A DNA stretch of 64,000 nucleotides from Streptomyces guryensis. GTDB taxonomy: Bacteria; Actinomycetota; Actinomycetes; Streptomycetales; Streptomycetaceae. A program made the translations under genes and the position numbers. A model generated the notes under the pieces. That model was given only the letters and a program-made list of their open reading frames with translations, was not told the DNA's origin and did not search any database. The DNA lies in assembly GCF_021261325.1 (NCBI RefSeq), contig NZ_JAJSBI010000008.1, positions 62,001 to 126,000 of the forward strand, read 5' to 3'. Positions 49,551-57,993 of this stretch are shown piece after piece. Every line of letters begins with the position of its first letter. Position 1 is the first letter of the stretch.

Positions 49551-50525
49551 CCGGCTCAGGCCCTCCGTCTCCTTGATCGCGTCCCGGTAGGCCCGGGCCG
49601 CCGCCCGCAGCGCGGCCTCCGGGTCCACGCCCGCTGCCTCGGCGCGCACCGCCAGCGCCAGCAACTCGTAACCGAGGCCCTCGGCCTGGGGCAGCGGCAC
49701 CTGTAGGCCCGCGGTCCGCACCCGCGACCCGAGCTTCGCCGCGAGGGCCAGGCCCGGCTGGCCGAGGGGAATGCCGTCGGTCACCGACTCCCGCTGCTTC
49801 TCCACGGCCTTCGTGCGCAGCCAGTGCTCCTTGACCTCCTCCGGCGTCGTCGCCGTCTCGTCGCCGAAGACATGCGGATGGCGGTGGATGAGTTTCGCGA
49901 CGATGCCGGCCGCCACGTCGTCGATCGAGAACGGCTCGTCCGGGTGCTCCTCCGCGATGCGGGCGTGGAAGACGACCTGGAGCAGCACGTCGCCCAGTTC
50001 CTCGCGCAGTTCGTCGCGGTCGCCCTCCTCGATCGCCTCGACGAGTTCGTACGCCTCCTCGATGCCGTACTTCGCCAGGCCCTTGTGGGTCTGCTGGGAC
50101 GACCACGGGCACTCGGCGCGGATGCGGTCCATGACCTGGACGAGGTCGAGGAGGCGGGCGCCCGGGAGGTCGTAGGAGGCGGGGAGCAGCTCCAGGTCCG
50201 GCATCCGCACGCGTCCGGAGCCGGCCAGGCGGGCCAGGCCGTCGGTCAGGGCCGGCTCGCCCTCACCGGTCGCGACCACGACGACCGTACGGCCGCCCGC
50301 GCACGCGTCGACCAGCTCCTCGGCGGCGGGGGCCGCCTCGTCGACCGGTATCCCCGCCTCCCGCAGATACGGCAGCTGCGGGTGGGCGCCGTCCGCGCAC
50401 AGCACGCGGTCGGCGGCGCGCACGGCCTGCCAGGCGGGCCAGGACAGCAGGCCGGGCGCGACGCGGTGGCTGGTGGTGAGCAGGACGATGCGGCCGGGAG
50501 CCTGTTCGGAGCTGGTTGCGTTCAC
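49515..50525 (-). CDS. mazG: nucleoside triphosphate pyrophosphohydrolase MazG
   Basis: A 336-residue protein. The MazG domain (about residues 125-240) has CPWSSQQTHKGLAKYGIEEA, EAYELVEAIEEGDRDELREELGD (the EExxE and ExxD metal sites), then VVFHARIAEE and HPHVFGD. The first 115 residues (RIVLLTTSHRVAPGLL, VVVATGEGEPALTDGL) look like a shortened tetrapyrrole-methylase-type domain as in YabN-MazG fusions. It hydrolyses NTPs, including aberrant ones. GTG at 50525 is chosen; upstream codons are not family-like. Convergent with the P450 gene, overlapping it by 36 bases. Confidence 0.9.
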   Translation of the reverse strand: MNATSSEQAPGRIVLLTTSHRVAPGLLSWPAWQAVRAADRVLCADGAHPQLPYLREAGIPVDEAAPAAEELVDACAGGRTVVVVATGEGEPALTDGLARLAGSGRVRMPDLELLPASYDLPGARLLDLVQVMDRIRAECPWSSQQTHKGLAKYGIEEAYELVEAIEEGDRDELREELGDVLLQVVFHARIAEEHPDEPFSIDDVAAGIVAKLIHRHPHVFGDETATTPEEVKEHWLRTKAVEKQRESVTDGIPLGQPGLALAAKLGSRVRTAGLQVPLPQAEGLGYELLALAVRAEAAGVDPEAALRAAARAYRDAIKETEGLSRSGGGEPHGQVP

Positions 50526-50630
50526 GATCCGAACGTAACGCACGCCACCGACAGCCCCGGAGGTTGTCCACAGGTTGTGCTCTCCAGCCCCAGGGCCGCC
50601 GTCCACAGGGCGGCCGGCCCTCGAAGACCG

Positions 50631-51278
50631 TTACGCCGTCTGCTGCGTCCCGTTCGCCGTGACCTCTCGTACCCACGGGGTCTTCGCGTCGACGCGGCTG
50701 CTCTTCTGGACGTCCCAGGTGCCGTAGCGCGGGTTGAGGTCGACGTGGAGTTCCTTGGACGCCTTGGTCAGGGCGTTCCAGAAGGCCGGCTTGCTGGTGT
50801 CGGCGCCGAGGGCCTGGGCCAGCTTCTGGGCCTCGAGCTGGAGGCGCAGGTTGTCGTCGAGGCGCTGCGGGGCGACTCCGTACTGCTGGAGCCAGGCCGT
50901 CTGCAGTGCCTTGGAGCCGCCGACCTGCTGCTCCAGGCCGGTGCGCATCTGCTGGACCTCCTTGGGCGTGACGCTCACGCCCGCGTCCCGGGCGGCCCGG
51001 CGCAGCACCTGTTCGATGACCATCCCGTGCAGGGTGTCGCGGGTGAGGCCGGCCGTCTGCGAGACGGCCTGCTTGTACTGCGTGTCGTCCTTCACCGCCG
51101 CCCGCTGTGCCGTGCGCACCTCGTTCACCCGGTTCTCCAGCTGCGCCACGGTGATCCGCTGACCGCCGACGACGGCTGCGGCACCGGGGTGCGCGTCGCT
51201 TCCGCAGGCGGTGAGCAGGGGGGCCGCGGCGGCGATCGCGGCGGTGAGGACGAGCGCGGTGCGACGGCGGCGGTGCAA
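50631..51278 (-). CDS. SurA N-terminal-domain lipoprotein
   Basis: A 215-residue lipoprotein with a basic start (HRRRRTALV), a hydrophobic core and a lipobox LLTACGS. The mature part is a SurA_N/SurA_N_3 chaperone-like domain (VVGGQRITVAQLENRVNEVR, MVIEQVLRRAARDAGVSVTP) without a parvulin domain. A TTG start at 51278 is chosen, with GGGAGG seven bases upstream; the ORF's upstream part is not family-like. It may help fold exported proteins. It probably precedes mazG in one transcript. Confidence 0.85.
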   Translation of the reverse strand: MHRRRRTALVLTAAIAAAAPLLTACGSDAHPGAAAVVGGQRITVAQLENRVNEVRTAQRAAVKDDTQYKQAVSQTAGLTRDTLHGMVIEQVLRRAARDAGVSVTPKEVQQMRTGLEQQVGGSKALQTAWLQQYGVAPQRLDDNLRLQLEAQKLAQALGADTSKPAFWNALTKASKELHVDLNPRYGTWDVQKSSRVDAKTPWVREVTANGTQQTA

Positions 51279-51432
51279 GGTAGCCTCCCGAGGAGATTGT
51301 GCGACGGTGCACAAGGTCTTGCGGTGATCGATGGTAGGCAGTGGGTCGGCTGTGGCCAACCCATTCGACCAACGATTCACCACGACTTCGGGCACCGCCG
51401 CGTCCCTCGCCGCCTGCACGCGCGTACCGGGG

Positions 51433-52260
51433 TCAGCCGGTGATGGCCACCGGGGCGTCCCACGCGTCACGGTCCACGGTGATCGTGTAGCCGTTCCGCG
51501 TCTCCTTGCTGTTGACCAGGTACTGGTGACCGCGGCTGTGGTTCGTGTACTGGGTGGCGCCGAACGGCCAGTCCGTGGCTGTGGTGTTCTGCTTGTCCCA
51601 CAGGGCGTACCAGAGGTTGCCCGGCAGATCGGTCTTGTCGGTGGCGTTCGCGATCGCCTTGGCGCTGGAGCTGGTGAAGCCGTAGTAGCCCGCGCGGTAC
51701 ACCTTGGCGCGCAGTTCCTTGTCGAAGGCGCGTACGTAGGTGAGCACGGCGTTGTTGCACGACGTGTTCGTGATGTCGTACGACTCCATGTCCAGGTAGA
51801 TCGGGCTGCCGGCCTTCATGCCGAGCGCGGCGGACTTGGCGACGGCGTCGTCCGCGTCCGTCCTGCCGAGGGAGGCCGCGGTGGTGGCGGTCAGCTTCTC
51901 GGGGCTGGAGCCCGACTGGCAGGGCGGCTGGGCGCCGACGTAGAGCGGGATGAGCTTCCAGCCGACCGTGCTGACCGACTTCACCCAGGAGGCGGTCAGG
52001 TTGGGCTGGGAGCAGCCGCGGTTCCTGCCGCCGACGTAGACGGCGGCGGCTCCGTAGAGGCCGCCGTGCCATGCCTTCATCGCGGAGAGGGAGGGCGCGG
52101 CGCAGGTGTCGAAGGCGCGTCCGGTGTACGTCTTCTGCGCGGGCCAGGCGGTGGCGGCCATGGAGCTCTGCGCGGCGAGACCGGCTCCCGCGACCACGGC
52201 GGCACCGGCGACGGCCCAGGTGACGTATCTGCGCTTCTTGGACTGCCGATGGCCTGCCAT
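51433..52260 (-). CDS. secreted DUF1906 (Rv2525c-like) glycoside hydrolase-like protein
   Basis: A 275-residue exported protein. The signal peptide has KKRR, a hydrophobic stretch and a cleavage site near SMAA. The DUF1906 TIM-barrel-like domain runs from about residue 45 (GRAFDTCAAPSLSAMKAW) to the end, with WKLIPLYVGAQPPC, GSPIYLDMESYD (acidic pair at the expected active site) and YYGFTSSSA. Its relatives are linked to peptidoglycan or cell-wall glycan. ATG at 52260 follows a GGGG-rich ribosome site. Confidence 0.88.
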   Translation of the reverse strand: MAGHRQSKKRRYVTWAVAGAAVVAGAGLAAQSSMAATAWPAQKTYTGRAFDTCAAPSLSAMKAWHGGLYGAAAVYVGGRNRGCSQPNLTASWVKSVSTVGWKLIPLYVGAQPPCQSGSSPEKLTATTAASLGRTDADDAVAKSAALGMKAGSPIYLDMESYDITNTSCNNAVLTYVRAFDKELRAKVYRAGYYGFTSSSAKAIANATDKTDLPGNLWYALWDKQNTTATDWPFGATQYTNHSRGHQYLVNSKETRNGYTITVDRDAWDAPVAITG

Positions 52261-52281
52261 GTGTACCCCACCCCTGGTTGC

Positions 52282-52337
52282 GCGTCGCGTGTGTCGTGCG
52301 TCGCGTGTTGTGCGTTGTCTGGTTCTGCGTCGCCTGG
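52282..52337. repeat. direct repeats with 16-base period upstream of the DUF1906 gene
   Basis: GCGTCGCGTGT occurs at 52282-52292 and 52298-52308, with a degenerate third copy (GCGTCGCCTGG) at 52327-52337, 29 bases later. They occupy the leader of the leftward DUF1906 gene, 22-77 bases before its start. Confidence 0.6.
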
Positions 52338-52431
52338 CGTAAAACGAACGGCAACCTATCCGGCGCCGGTCATGCGTTCGGGAAACGTAAGCCCTCAAAG
52401 ATCACAAGAATCCCTCACGGCTCGGTAAAAA

Positions 52432-53967
52432 CTAGCCGCGCACCTGCCCCAACCACCCCAGAGTGCGGCGGATTTCGGCCGCGAGCGGGTGGCCCGGGCC
52501 GCGCAGCCGGTCCACGTCGAGCAGCAGCCGGGCGAGCGTGTCGTGGGCGGCGGTGCGGTCGCCGAGGGCGAGCAGGAGCAGGCCGATGCGGCGGCGGACG
52601 TCGTGGGCGAGCTCGGGGTCGCCGGCCACGTACTGGTTCTCGTAGTACGGCAGCAGCGCGCGGTACTCGGCGAGCGCCGCCGCCGGTTCACCGAGGGACT
52701 CCAGGCACTGGGCGGCCTCGTAGCGGAAGCGGAGCGAATGCGGGTCCGCCTGGCCCGCCTCGGCGGCGCGTTCGTCGGCGAGGCGGCGCAGTTCGGGCAG
52801 TGCGCGCCGGTACTGGCCGTCGTCCATGAGGGTGGCCGCGTACTGCTTGCGCAGGGTGCGGACGACCGGGGAGTGCTCGCCGTGCTGTTCGGCGGCGGCG
52901 GGCAGGATCGCGCCGAGGATGTCGACGGCCTGGGTGATGCGGCCCTCGCCGAGGAGCCGCTTGACCTCGTCGACGGCGCGCGCGACGTCGGGCTTCTCGG
53001 CCGCGGTCGGCACGGGCGAGACGGGGGCGGGCTGCGGCGCGGGGGTACGCGCGCGGTCCGGCCACGGGGCGTGCGGGCGCAGGAAGGGGCGCGTGGGGTC
53101 GAGGGGTGCCCCGGTGGGCGTCCCGCGCGCGGGCAGCATCAGCGCCAGGTGCTCGTACACGTCCTGCGCGGACGCCGGACGGTGCTGCGGGTCCTTCGCG
53201 AGCAGGCGCAGGACGAGGTGTTCGAGCGGCTCGGGAACTTCGGGGCGGATACGGCGTACGGGCACCGGCGGCTCGTACAGGTGCCGGTGCAGCACGCCGA
53301 GCGCCGTGGAGCCCGCGAACGGGACGTCGCCGCTGAGGAGTTCGTGCAGCAGCACACCGAGCGCGTACAGGTCGGTGTACGGGCCGACCGCGCCGCCCAT
53401 GGCCTGCTCGGGCGCCATGTAGGCGGGCGAGCCGATGGGTGTGCCGGTGTGGGTGAGGCGGGTCGTGTCGGCGTCCATGACCGAGGCGACACCGAGGTCG
53501 AGGACGGTGACCGTGCCGTCCTGCTTCACCATCACGTTGCGCGGCTTGAGGTCGCGGTGGACGATCGGCACGGCGTGCACGGCGCTCAGCACGGCGCACA
53601 GCTGGGCTGCGACCGCGACCGCCCACTGCCAGGGGTACGGGTCGTGCTCGGCGAGGTGGTCGGAGAGGTCGGCGCCGTCGACGTACTGCATGACGAGGAA
53701 CAGCTCCTCGCCCTCGCTGCCCGCGTCGTGCACGGTGACCAGACCGGGGTGGTCGACCTGCGCGGTCACCCGGCACTCGCGCACGAACCGGCGGCGCAGT
53801 TCGTCGGCCTCCTGCCCGGCCACCTTGTCGGGGCGCAGCAGCTTCACCGCCACACGCCGGTCGAGCCTTTGGTCGTACGCCGTCCAGACCTGGCCCATGC
53901 CGCCCTGCCCGATGAGCGTCGACAGCGCATAGCGGCCGGCGACGACCCGTCCTGCCGCCACGGTCAC
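52432..53967 (-). CDS. Hanks-type Ser/Thr protein kinase with C-terminal TPR-like region
   Basis: A 511-residue cytoplasmic kinase. Residues about 10-275 hold the kinase fold: LIGQGGMGQVWTAYD, the lysine in RVAVKLLR, catalytic loop VHRDLKPRNVMV and metal motif DLG (instead of DFG) in LDLGVASVMD, then SPAYMAPEQ. A Pro-rich linker (about 285-325) leads to a helical repeat region (about 335-511) with TPR-like AAQCLESLGEPAAALAEYRA. No transmembrane helix is seen. Start GTG at 53967 overlaps the upstream membrane protein gene by four bases. DLG in place of DFG occurs in active kinases. Confidence 0.92.
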   Translation of the reverse strand: MTVAAGRVVAGRYALSTLIGQGGMGQVWTAYDQRLDRRVAVKLLRPDKVAGQEADELRRRFVRECRVTAQVDHPGLVTVHDAGSEGEELFLVMQYVDGADLSDHLAEHDPYPWQWAVAVAAQLCAVLSAVHAVPIVHRDLKPRNVMVKQDGTVTVLDLGVASVMDADTTRLTHTGTPIGSPAYMAPEQAMGGAVGPYTDLYALGVLLHELLSGDVPFAGSTALGVLHRHLYEPPVPVRRIRPEVPEPLEHLVLRLLAKDPQHRPASAQDVYEHLALMLPARGTPTGAPLDPTRPFLRPHAPWPDRARTPAPQPAPVSPVPTAAEKPDVARAVDEVKRLLGEGRITQAVDILGAILPAAAEQHGEHSPVVRTLRKQYAATLMDDGQYRRALPELRRLADERAAEAGQADPHSLRFRYEAAQCLESLGEPAAALAEYRALLPYYENQYVAGDPELAHDVRRRIGLLLLALGDRTAAHDTLARLLLDVDRLRGPGHPLAAEIRRTLGWLGQVRG

Positions 53968-54566
53968 CTTCCGCCCTCGTGGTTGCCCTCGGAGTGGCCG
54001 GGGTGCTGGCGCAGATAGTCGCTGAGCTCGTCGAGTTCGGCGCGCACCTGGTCGATACGGGCGGGCGCGGGGCGCTGCGGCGGGGGCGGCGGCACGGGTA
54101 TGGGGGTGTGGTGCCCGGGCGCGGGCGCCACCGGCGTCTGCGGGAGCGTGGCCGCGTACGGCGACGGGGGCTGCGGGTAGCCGTAGCCCGGCGCGCTGGG
54201 CTGCTGCCCGGCGTAGGCCTGGTGGGGCCGGTGGAAGTGACGTATGTCCGCGTAGAGGTAGTAGCCGGCGCAGACCACGGCGTTCAGCAGCAGGATGATC
54301 ATGCCCGTGTTGCCGTTCGGGGTGCTGAAGTCATCGGTGTGGTCGGTGCTCAGGAAGCCGAAGCTGATGCCGAGGACCACCACCGAGGCCGCGAAGATCC
54401 ACCAGTCGGCGGCCCTGCGGGTCACGATCGCCGCGCGGAGCGTCGCCACCCACGCCAGGAATCCGATGCTGAGGAGCGCCACCGCCACGAAGATCACGCG
54501 CAGCAGGACCAGCACCCCGGTCGAGGGTCGACGGGGCGGAGGCGCGGCGTAGCCGTGGCCCTGCAT
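53964..54566 (-). CDS. membrane protein with proline-rich cytoplasmic tail
   Basis: A 200-residue protein with three hydrophobic helices (about residues 16-42, 54-70 and 88-105) and a long Pro/Tyr/Gln-rich tail (about 112-175). It ends in a short charged helix (DQVRAELDELSDYLRQH). ATG start; the stop overlaps the kinase start by four bases, so the two are translationally coupled and the protein may anchor or be a target of the kinase. Function unknown. Confidence 0.8.
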   Translation of the reverse strand: MQGHGYAAPPPRRPSTGVLVLLRVIFVAVALLSIGFLAWVATLRAAIVTRRAADWWIFAASVVVLGISFGFLSTDHTDDFSTPNGNTGMIILLLNAVVCAGYYLYADIRHFHRPHQAYAGQQPSAPGYGYPQPPSPYAATLPQTPVAPAPGHHTPIPVPPPPPQRPAPARIDQVRAELDELSDYLRQHPGHSEGNHEGGR

Positions 54567-54708
54567 GGCTGCTCCTGGAGGCCTGATGGGGACGGACGTG
54601 AGTACCGGCGTGAGTACCGGGTCCGAGCGTATAGGCCGACAAGGACAACGCGTCCCGGGTTGTACCCAACAGTTGTCGCGCTGGTCACGTGCCCCGATCG
54701 GGAACGTG

Positions 54709-56847
54709 TCAGTCCGGTGCGACCGTCCCGTCCGTCAGTCCGTCGTACATCCCGCGTACGAGTTGCTCTCCGAGACGGCCCGTGTGCCTGAGGGCGCGCT
54801 CGAAGTCGTCGAGGGCGCGGAAGCGTTCGCCGTAGCGTCGCTGTTCCTCCAGGGGCAGCCGGGGCAGTTGGAGGCGGCGCACGTCGAGGCGGGTGGCGGT
54901 GGAGGCGTAGCTGCTGGCCTGGCGGTTGTTGGCGGTGCCGCGCAGGAAGCCGGCGAGGAACCAGGGGTCGAGGGCCGCGGGATCGGGGCGCAGCAGGACG
55001 AGGTTGCGCCCGAGGGCGGCGCCCGCGGTCGCGTCGTCGATCACGCGCGACACCGAGCCGCCGCCGAGCACCGGCACGACGACGTCGCCCGGCTGTGTCA
55101 GCACGGCGTCCTCGTCGCTCTCGGGAAGGGCTCCGGAGGGGGCGGTCTGGGCGAGGACGTCGTGGTCGGTGAGGACGGGCACGCGCGCGTGGCCGCCGTT
55201 TCCGCCGGTACGCAGCACCAGCGCTCCCCCGCGCGCGAGTTCACCGACGGTGGTGAACGGCCAGCGGGGCGCGGGCTGTGCGTGGTCCGCGGGCGGCGGG
55301 GTGAGGTCGGCGGTCAGCCGGAGGGTCGCGCCGAGGCGTTCGCGTACGGCGGTCAGCTCGTCTGCGCCGCCGCCCGGGGCCGGCGGCGGAAGGTGGCGGG
55401 CCGGGGCGAGGTCGACGTCGTCGTCGAGGAGGTCGATGACGGGCAGGGAGCGGGCCAGGCCGGGGCGTTCGTCGAGCGTCCCGGCCCGGTCGAAGGCGCC
55501 CCAGGCGTCGAGCACGGCCTCCCGCACGGCCCGCCAGTCGGGCCCGCCGCGCCCTTCGGTGGCGTACTGCCCGGTGTCGGCGAGCAGCACCTCGGGCTGC
55601 GCGGGCGCCTTGTCGGGGCGGCGCAGCACCCACAGGTGGAGCGGGATGTTGTACGGGGGTGCCGCGCCGAGGGGCAGGGCGACGACGGCGCGCAGTGCGC
55701 CGCGGCGCAGCAGGTCGGCACGGATGCGGCGGCCGGAGCGGCGGGAGGCGGCGGCGGGTGGCATGAGCAGGACGGCGGTGCCGCCGTCGCGCAGGCGGGC
55801 GAGCGCGTGCTGGGCCCAGGCCAGCTCGGATTCGTTGCGGGCCGGGAAGCCGTACTCCCAGCGGGGGTCGTAGGCGAGTTCGTCGTGGCCCCAGTTGCGT
55901 TCGTTGAACGGCGGGTGGCACAGGACGGCGTCGGCGCGCAGCTCCGGGTAGGCGTCGGCGCGCAGGGTGTCGCCCGCGGCGCCGCGCACGGTGGCCTGCG
56001 TGTGCAGGGCGAGGCGGAGAGCGGTGAGCGCGGCGAGGTCGGGGGCGCTGTCCTGGGCGTAGAGCTCCTGGTCGGGGCGGGGGGCCACGGCGCGCAGTAG
56101 GGCGCCGGTGCCGCAGGCGGGGTCCAGGAGGGAGCGGGCGGGGCCCGCCAGGTCGGCCATGAGGCCGGCGAGTTCTGCGGGGGTGAGCGTGTACTGGCGC
56201 GGGTTGGCGTCGAGGTGCCGGCCGAGCAGGAACTCGAAGGTCTGGCGGGCACCCGATGCGGCGGCGAGTTCGGCGACACCGCGCAGGAGGGGGGCGGAGG
56301 AGAGGAGCTGGGGGCCGGAAGGGGTGTGCACGGCGGGCGGAACCGGGGTGGGGAGGGAGGCGGCGGAGGCGGCGTTCACAGCAGGCGGGGAGTTCACACC
56401 TGACGGTCCCCCTCCGGCCGATCCTCTGTGAACACCGAGCCCTCGAACCGCCGCCCCGAAGCGCGGCACGAGGACTTCCTCCAGCGCCCCCGTCAACATC
56501 GCCGCCAGCCGTTCGTCCGATCCGGCGCTCGCCTCCAGCCAGACCGTCGGCCGGTCATGGATGAGCAGCAGTGCGCAGCCGGCGTGCGTCAACGCCGTGA
56601 CCGGGCCCTCGGGGTGCCCGGCGAGCTGTTGCCAGACGCGTTCACGGAGCGGTACCTCGGCGAGTTTGCCCTGCTTGCGCAGCCATCCCTCGACCTCGGC
56701 GAGCGCGAAGGACGGGCTCGTCTCGGTGCCGCCGACGGGCTTGGGGAAGTCGGAGTGGCGGCGCCGCCAGTTGCTGACGGCGGCGCGGCCGACGCCGGCC
56801 AGCCGGGCGATCCCGGCGGCGGTCACCTCTGTCGCGTTGTCCTGCAC
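54709..56847 (-). CDS. HTH-fused N6-adenine DNA methylase-like protein (HsdM type), altered motif IV
   Basis: A 712-residue protein. Residues about 5-55 form a helix-turn-helix (AAGIARLAGVGRAAVSNWRR). The methyltransferase core (about 225-420) has motif I LLDPACGTGALLRA and motif IV as CHPPFNERNWG, where the usual N/D of NPPF is His at residue 311. The C-terminal part (about 535-712, WPFTTVGELARGGALVLRTG, RRLQLPRLPLEEQRRY) resembles a type I specificity subunit half. No restriction gene is adjacent. GTG at 56847 follows GGGGAG; an ATG at 56889 is also open. It may bind rather than methylate DNA. Confidence 0.8.
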   Translation of the reverse strand: MQDNATEVTAAGIARLAGVGRAAVSNWRRRHSDFPKPVGGTETSPSFALAEVEGWLRKQGKLAEVPLRERVWQQLAGHPEGPVTALTHAGCALLLIHDRPTVWLEASAGSDERLAAMLTGALEEVLVPRFGAAVRGLGVHRGSAGGGPSGVNSPPAVNAASAASLPTPVPPAVHTPSGPQLLSSAPLLRGVAELAAASGARQTFEFLLGRHLDANPRQYTLTPAELAGLMADLAGPARSLLDPACGTGALLRAVAPRPDQELYAQDSAPDLAALTALRLALHTQATVRGAAGDTLRADAYPELRADAVLCHPPFNERNWGHDELAYDPRWEYGFPARNESELAWAQHALARLRDGGTAVLLMPPAAASRRSGRRIRADLLRRGALRAVVALPLGAAPPYNIPLHLWVLRRPDKAPAQPEVLLADTGQYATEGRGGPDWRAVREAVLDAWGAFDRAGTLDERPGLARSLPVIDLLDDDVDLAPARHLPPPAPGGGADELTAVRERLGATLRLTADLTPPPADHAQPAPRWPFTTVGELARGGALVLRTGGNGGHARVPVLTDHDVLAQTAPSGALPESDEDAVLTQPGDVVVPVLGGGSVSRVIDDATAGAALGRNLVLLRPDPAALDPWFLAGFLRGTANNRQASSYASTATRLDVRRLQLPRLPLEEQRRYGERFRALDDFERALRHTGRLGEQLVRGMYDGLTDGTVAPD

Positions 56848-57059
56848 CCGCCCGGCTCCCCTCGTTGTCCGCACTGTGACGCCGAGCATACCGACGCACG
56901 CAAGATCCATGCATTCACGCCCGTGTACACACTCGGCCCCGTGCATCGTGTTGACTCGGTTCACAAGCTCTGCTCTTATTGACCCAGCGAACACCGTGAA
57001 CGGCAACCGCCGGAACCACGGCGGTCGCCACATCCGAACGTCCGAGGGGGGACATCGCC

Positions 57060-57743
57060 ATGGGCATGAAGGGCAAGATCGCGCTGGGCGCCGTCGTGGG
57101 GGTCGTGGTCATCGGTGCCGTATCGGCGAACGCAGGTGCCAAGGGAAGCGGTTCCGCCTCCGACTCGGGCTCCGGCAAGCGCTCCTCGGCCTCCGCGCAG
57201 CACGGCTCCGGGGGCGAGAAGGCGCAGGCCGCCGAGAAGAAGAAGGCCGCGTTCGCCGGGGACGGCGACTTCCAGGTCGGCTCCGACGTCAAGCCCGGTA
57301 CCTACCGCACCACCGGCAACACCGACGGCATGTGCTACTGGGAGCGCGCCAAGGACGCCAAGGGCGAGACGGACTCGATCCTGGCCAACGACAATGTGAG
57401 CGGCACCAGTTACGTGACCGTCAAGGCCACCGACAAGCTCTTCAAGTCGAACGGCTGCAAGGACTGGGAAGCCGTCGACGCCAAGGCGAAGAGCACCCCC
57501 GCCGCCAGGATGGCCGGTGACGGCGGGATGTTCAGAGTCGGCTCCGACATCGCCCCCGGCACCTACAGGTCCACCGGCAACAAGGACGACTCCTGCTACT
57601 GGGAGCGCGCCAAGGACGCCGATCACTCGCTCCGGTCGGTCATCGCGAACAACAACGTGACCGGCACCGCCGTCGTCACGATCGGCGCCTCGGACGGCTA
57701 CTTCAAGACCACCGGCTGCGGCGACTGGAAGAAGACGGCCTGA
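57060..57743 (+). CDS. exported protein with two tandem 70-residue repeats
   Basis: A 227-residue protein with an N-terminal hydrophobic segment (residues 6-24) acting as signal or anchor and a Ser/Gly/Lys-rich spacer. Two copies of one domain follow, at about 67-140 and 155-225. Each has the pattern F-VGSD-PGTYR-TGN, CYWERAKDA, then a TDK/SDG turn and GC-DW, with one Cys pair per copy. The family is unknown to me, though single-domain relatives are common in actinomycetes. ATG follows GGGGGGA. It is divergent from the methylase gene. Confidence 0.8.
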   Translation: MGMKGKIALGAVVGVVVIGAVSANAGAKGSGSASDSGSGKRSSASAQHGSGGEKAQAAEKKKAAFAGDGDFQVGSDVKPGTYRTTGNTDGMCYWERAKDAKGETDSILANDNVSGTSYVTVKATDKLFKSNGCKDWEAVDAKAKSTPAARMAGDGGMFRVGSDIAPGTYRSTGNKDDSCYWERAKDADHSLRSVIANNNVTGTAVVTIGASDGYFKTTGCGDWKKTA

Positions 57744-57767
57744 CCCGGCCCCTCCCGTGACCGCCGC

Positions 57768-57812
57768 GGCCCGGGCACCCGGCACGGCGCCGGGTCCCCG
57801 GCCGCCCGGGCC
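57768..57812 (+). terminator. nested hairpin after the duplicated-domain gene
   Basis: Inner stem ACCCGGC (57777-57783) with GCCGGGT (57789-57795), and outer stem GGCCCGGG (57768-57775) with CCCGGGCC (57805-57812), starting 25 bases past the stop. Confidence 0.7.
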
Positions 57813-57993
57813 CCACCCCGGATCCGGCTGCCCCCCGCCCCCACGCTTACGATGACCGCTCGCCGCCGACCGAGCCGGTTCCACCGGCTCCGACGGGTGG
57901 CCCCACACCCCACCCCCCGCGCCCCGGCCGCTTCCGGCCGACGTACGGCACGCCGTGCACTCCCCCGTCAGCACCATCCTCTGAAGGACTGTC

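Noticed and set aside
52432..56847. Calling the kinase-methylase set a Pgl or BREX system
   Set aside because: The PglY/BrxC ATPase, PglZ phosphatase and PglX-type methylase architecture are absent; resemblance is only the pairing of kinase and methylase.
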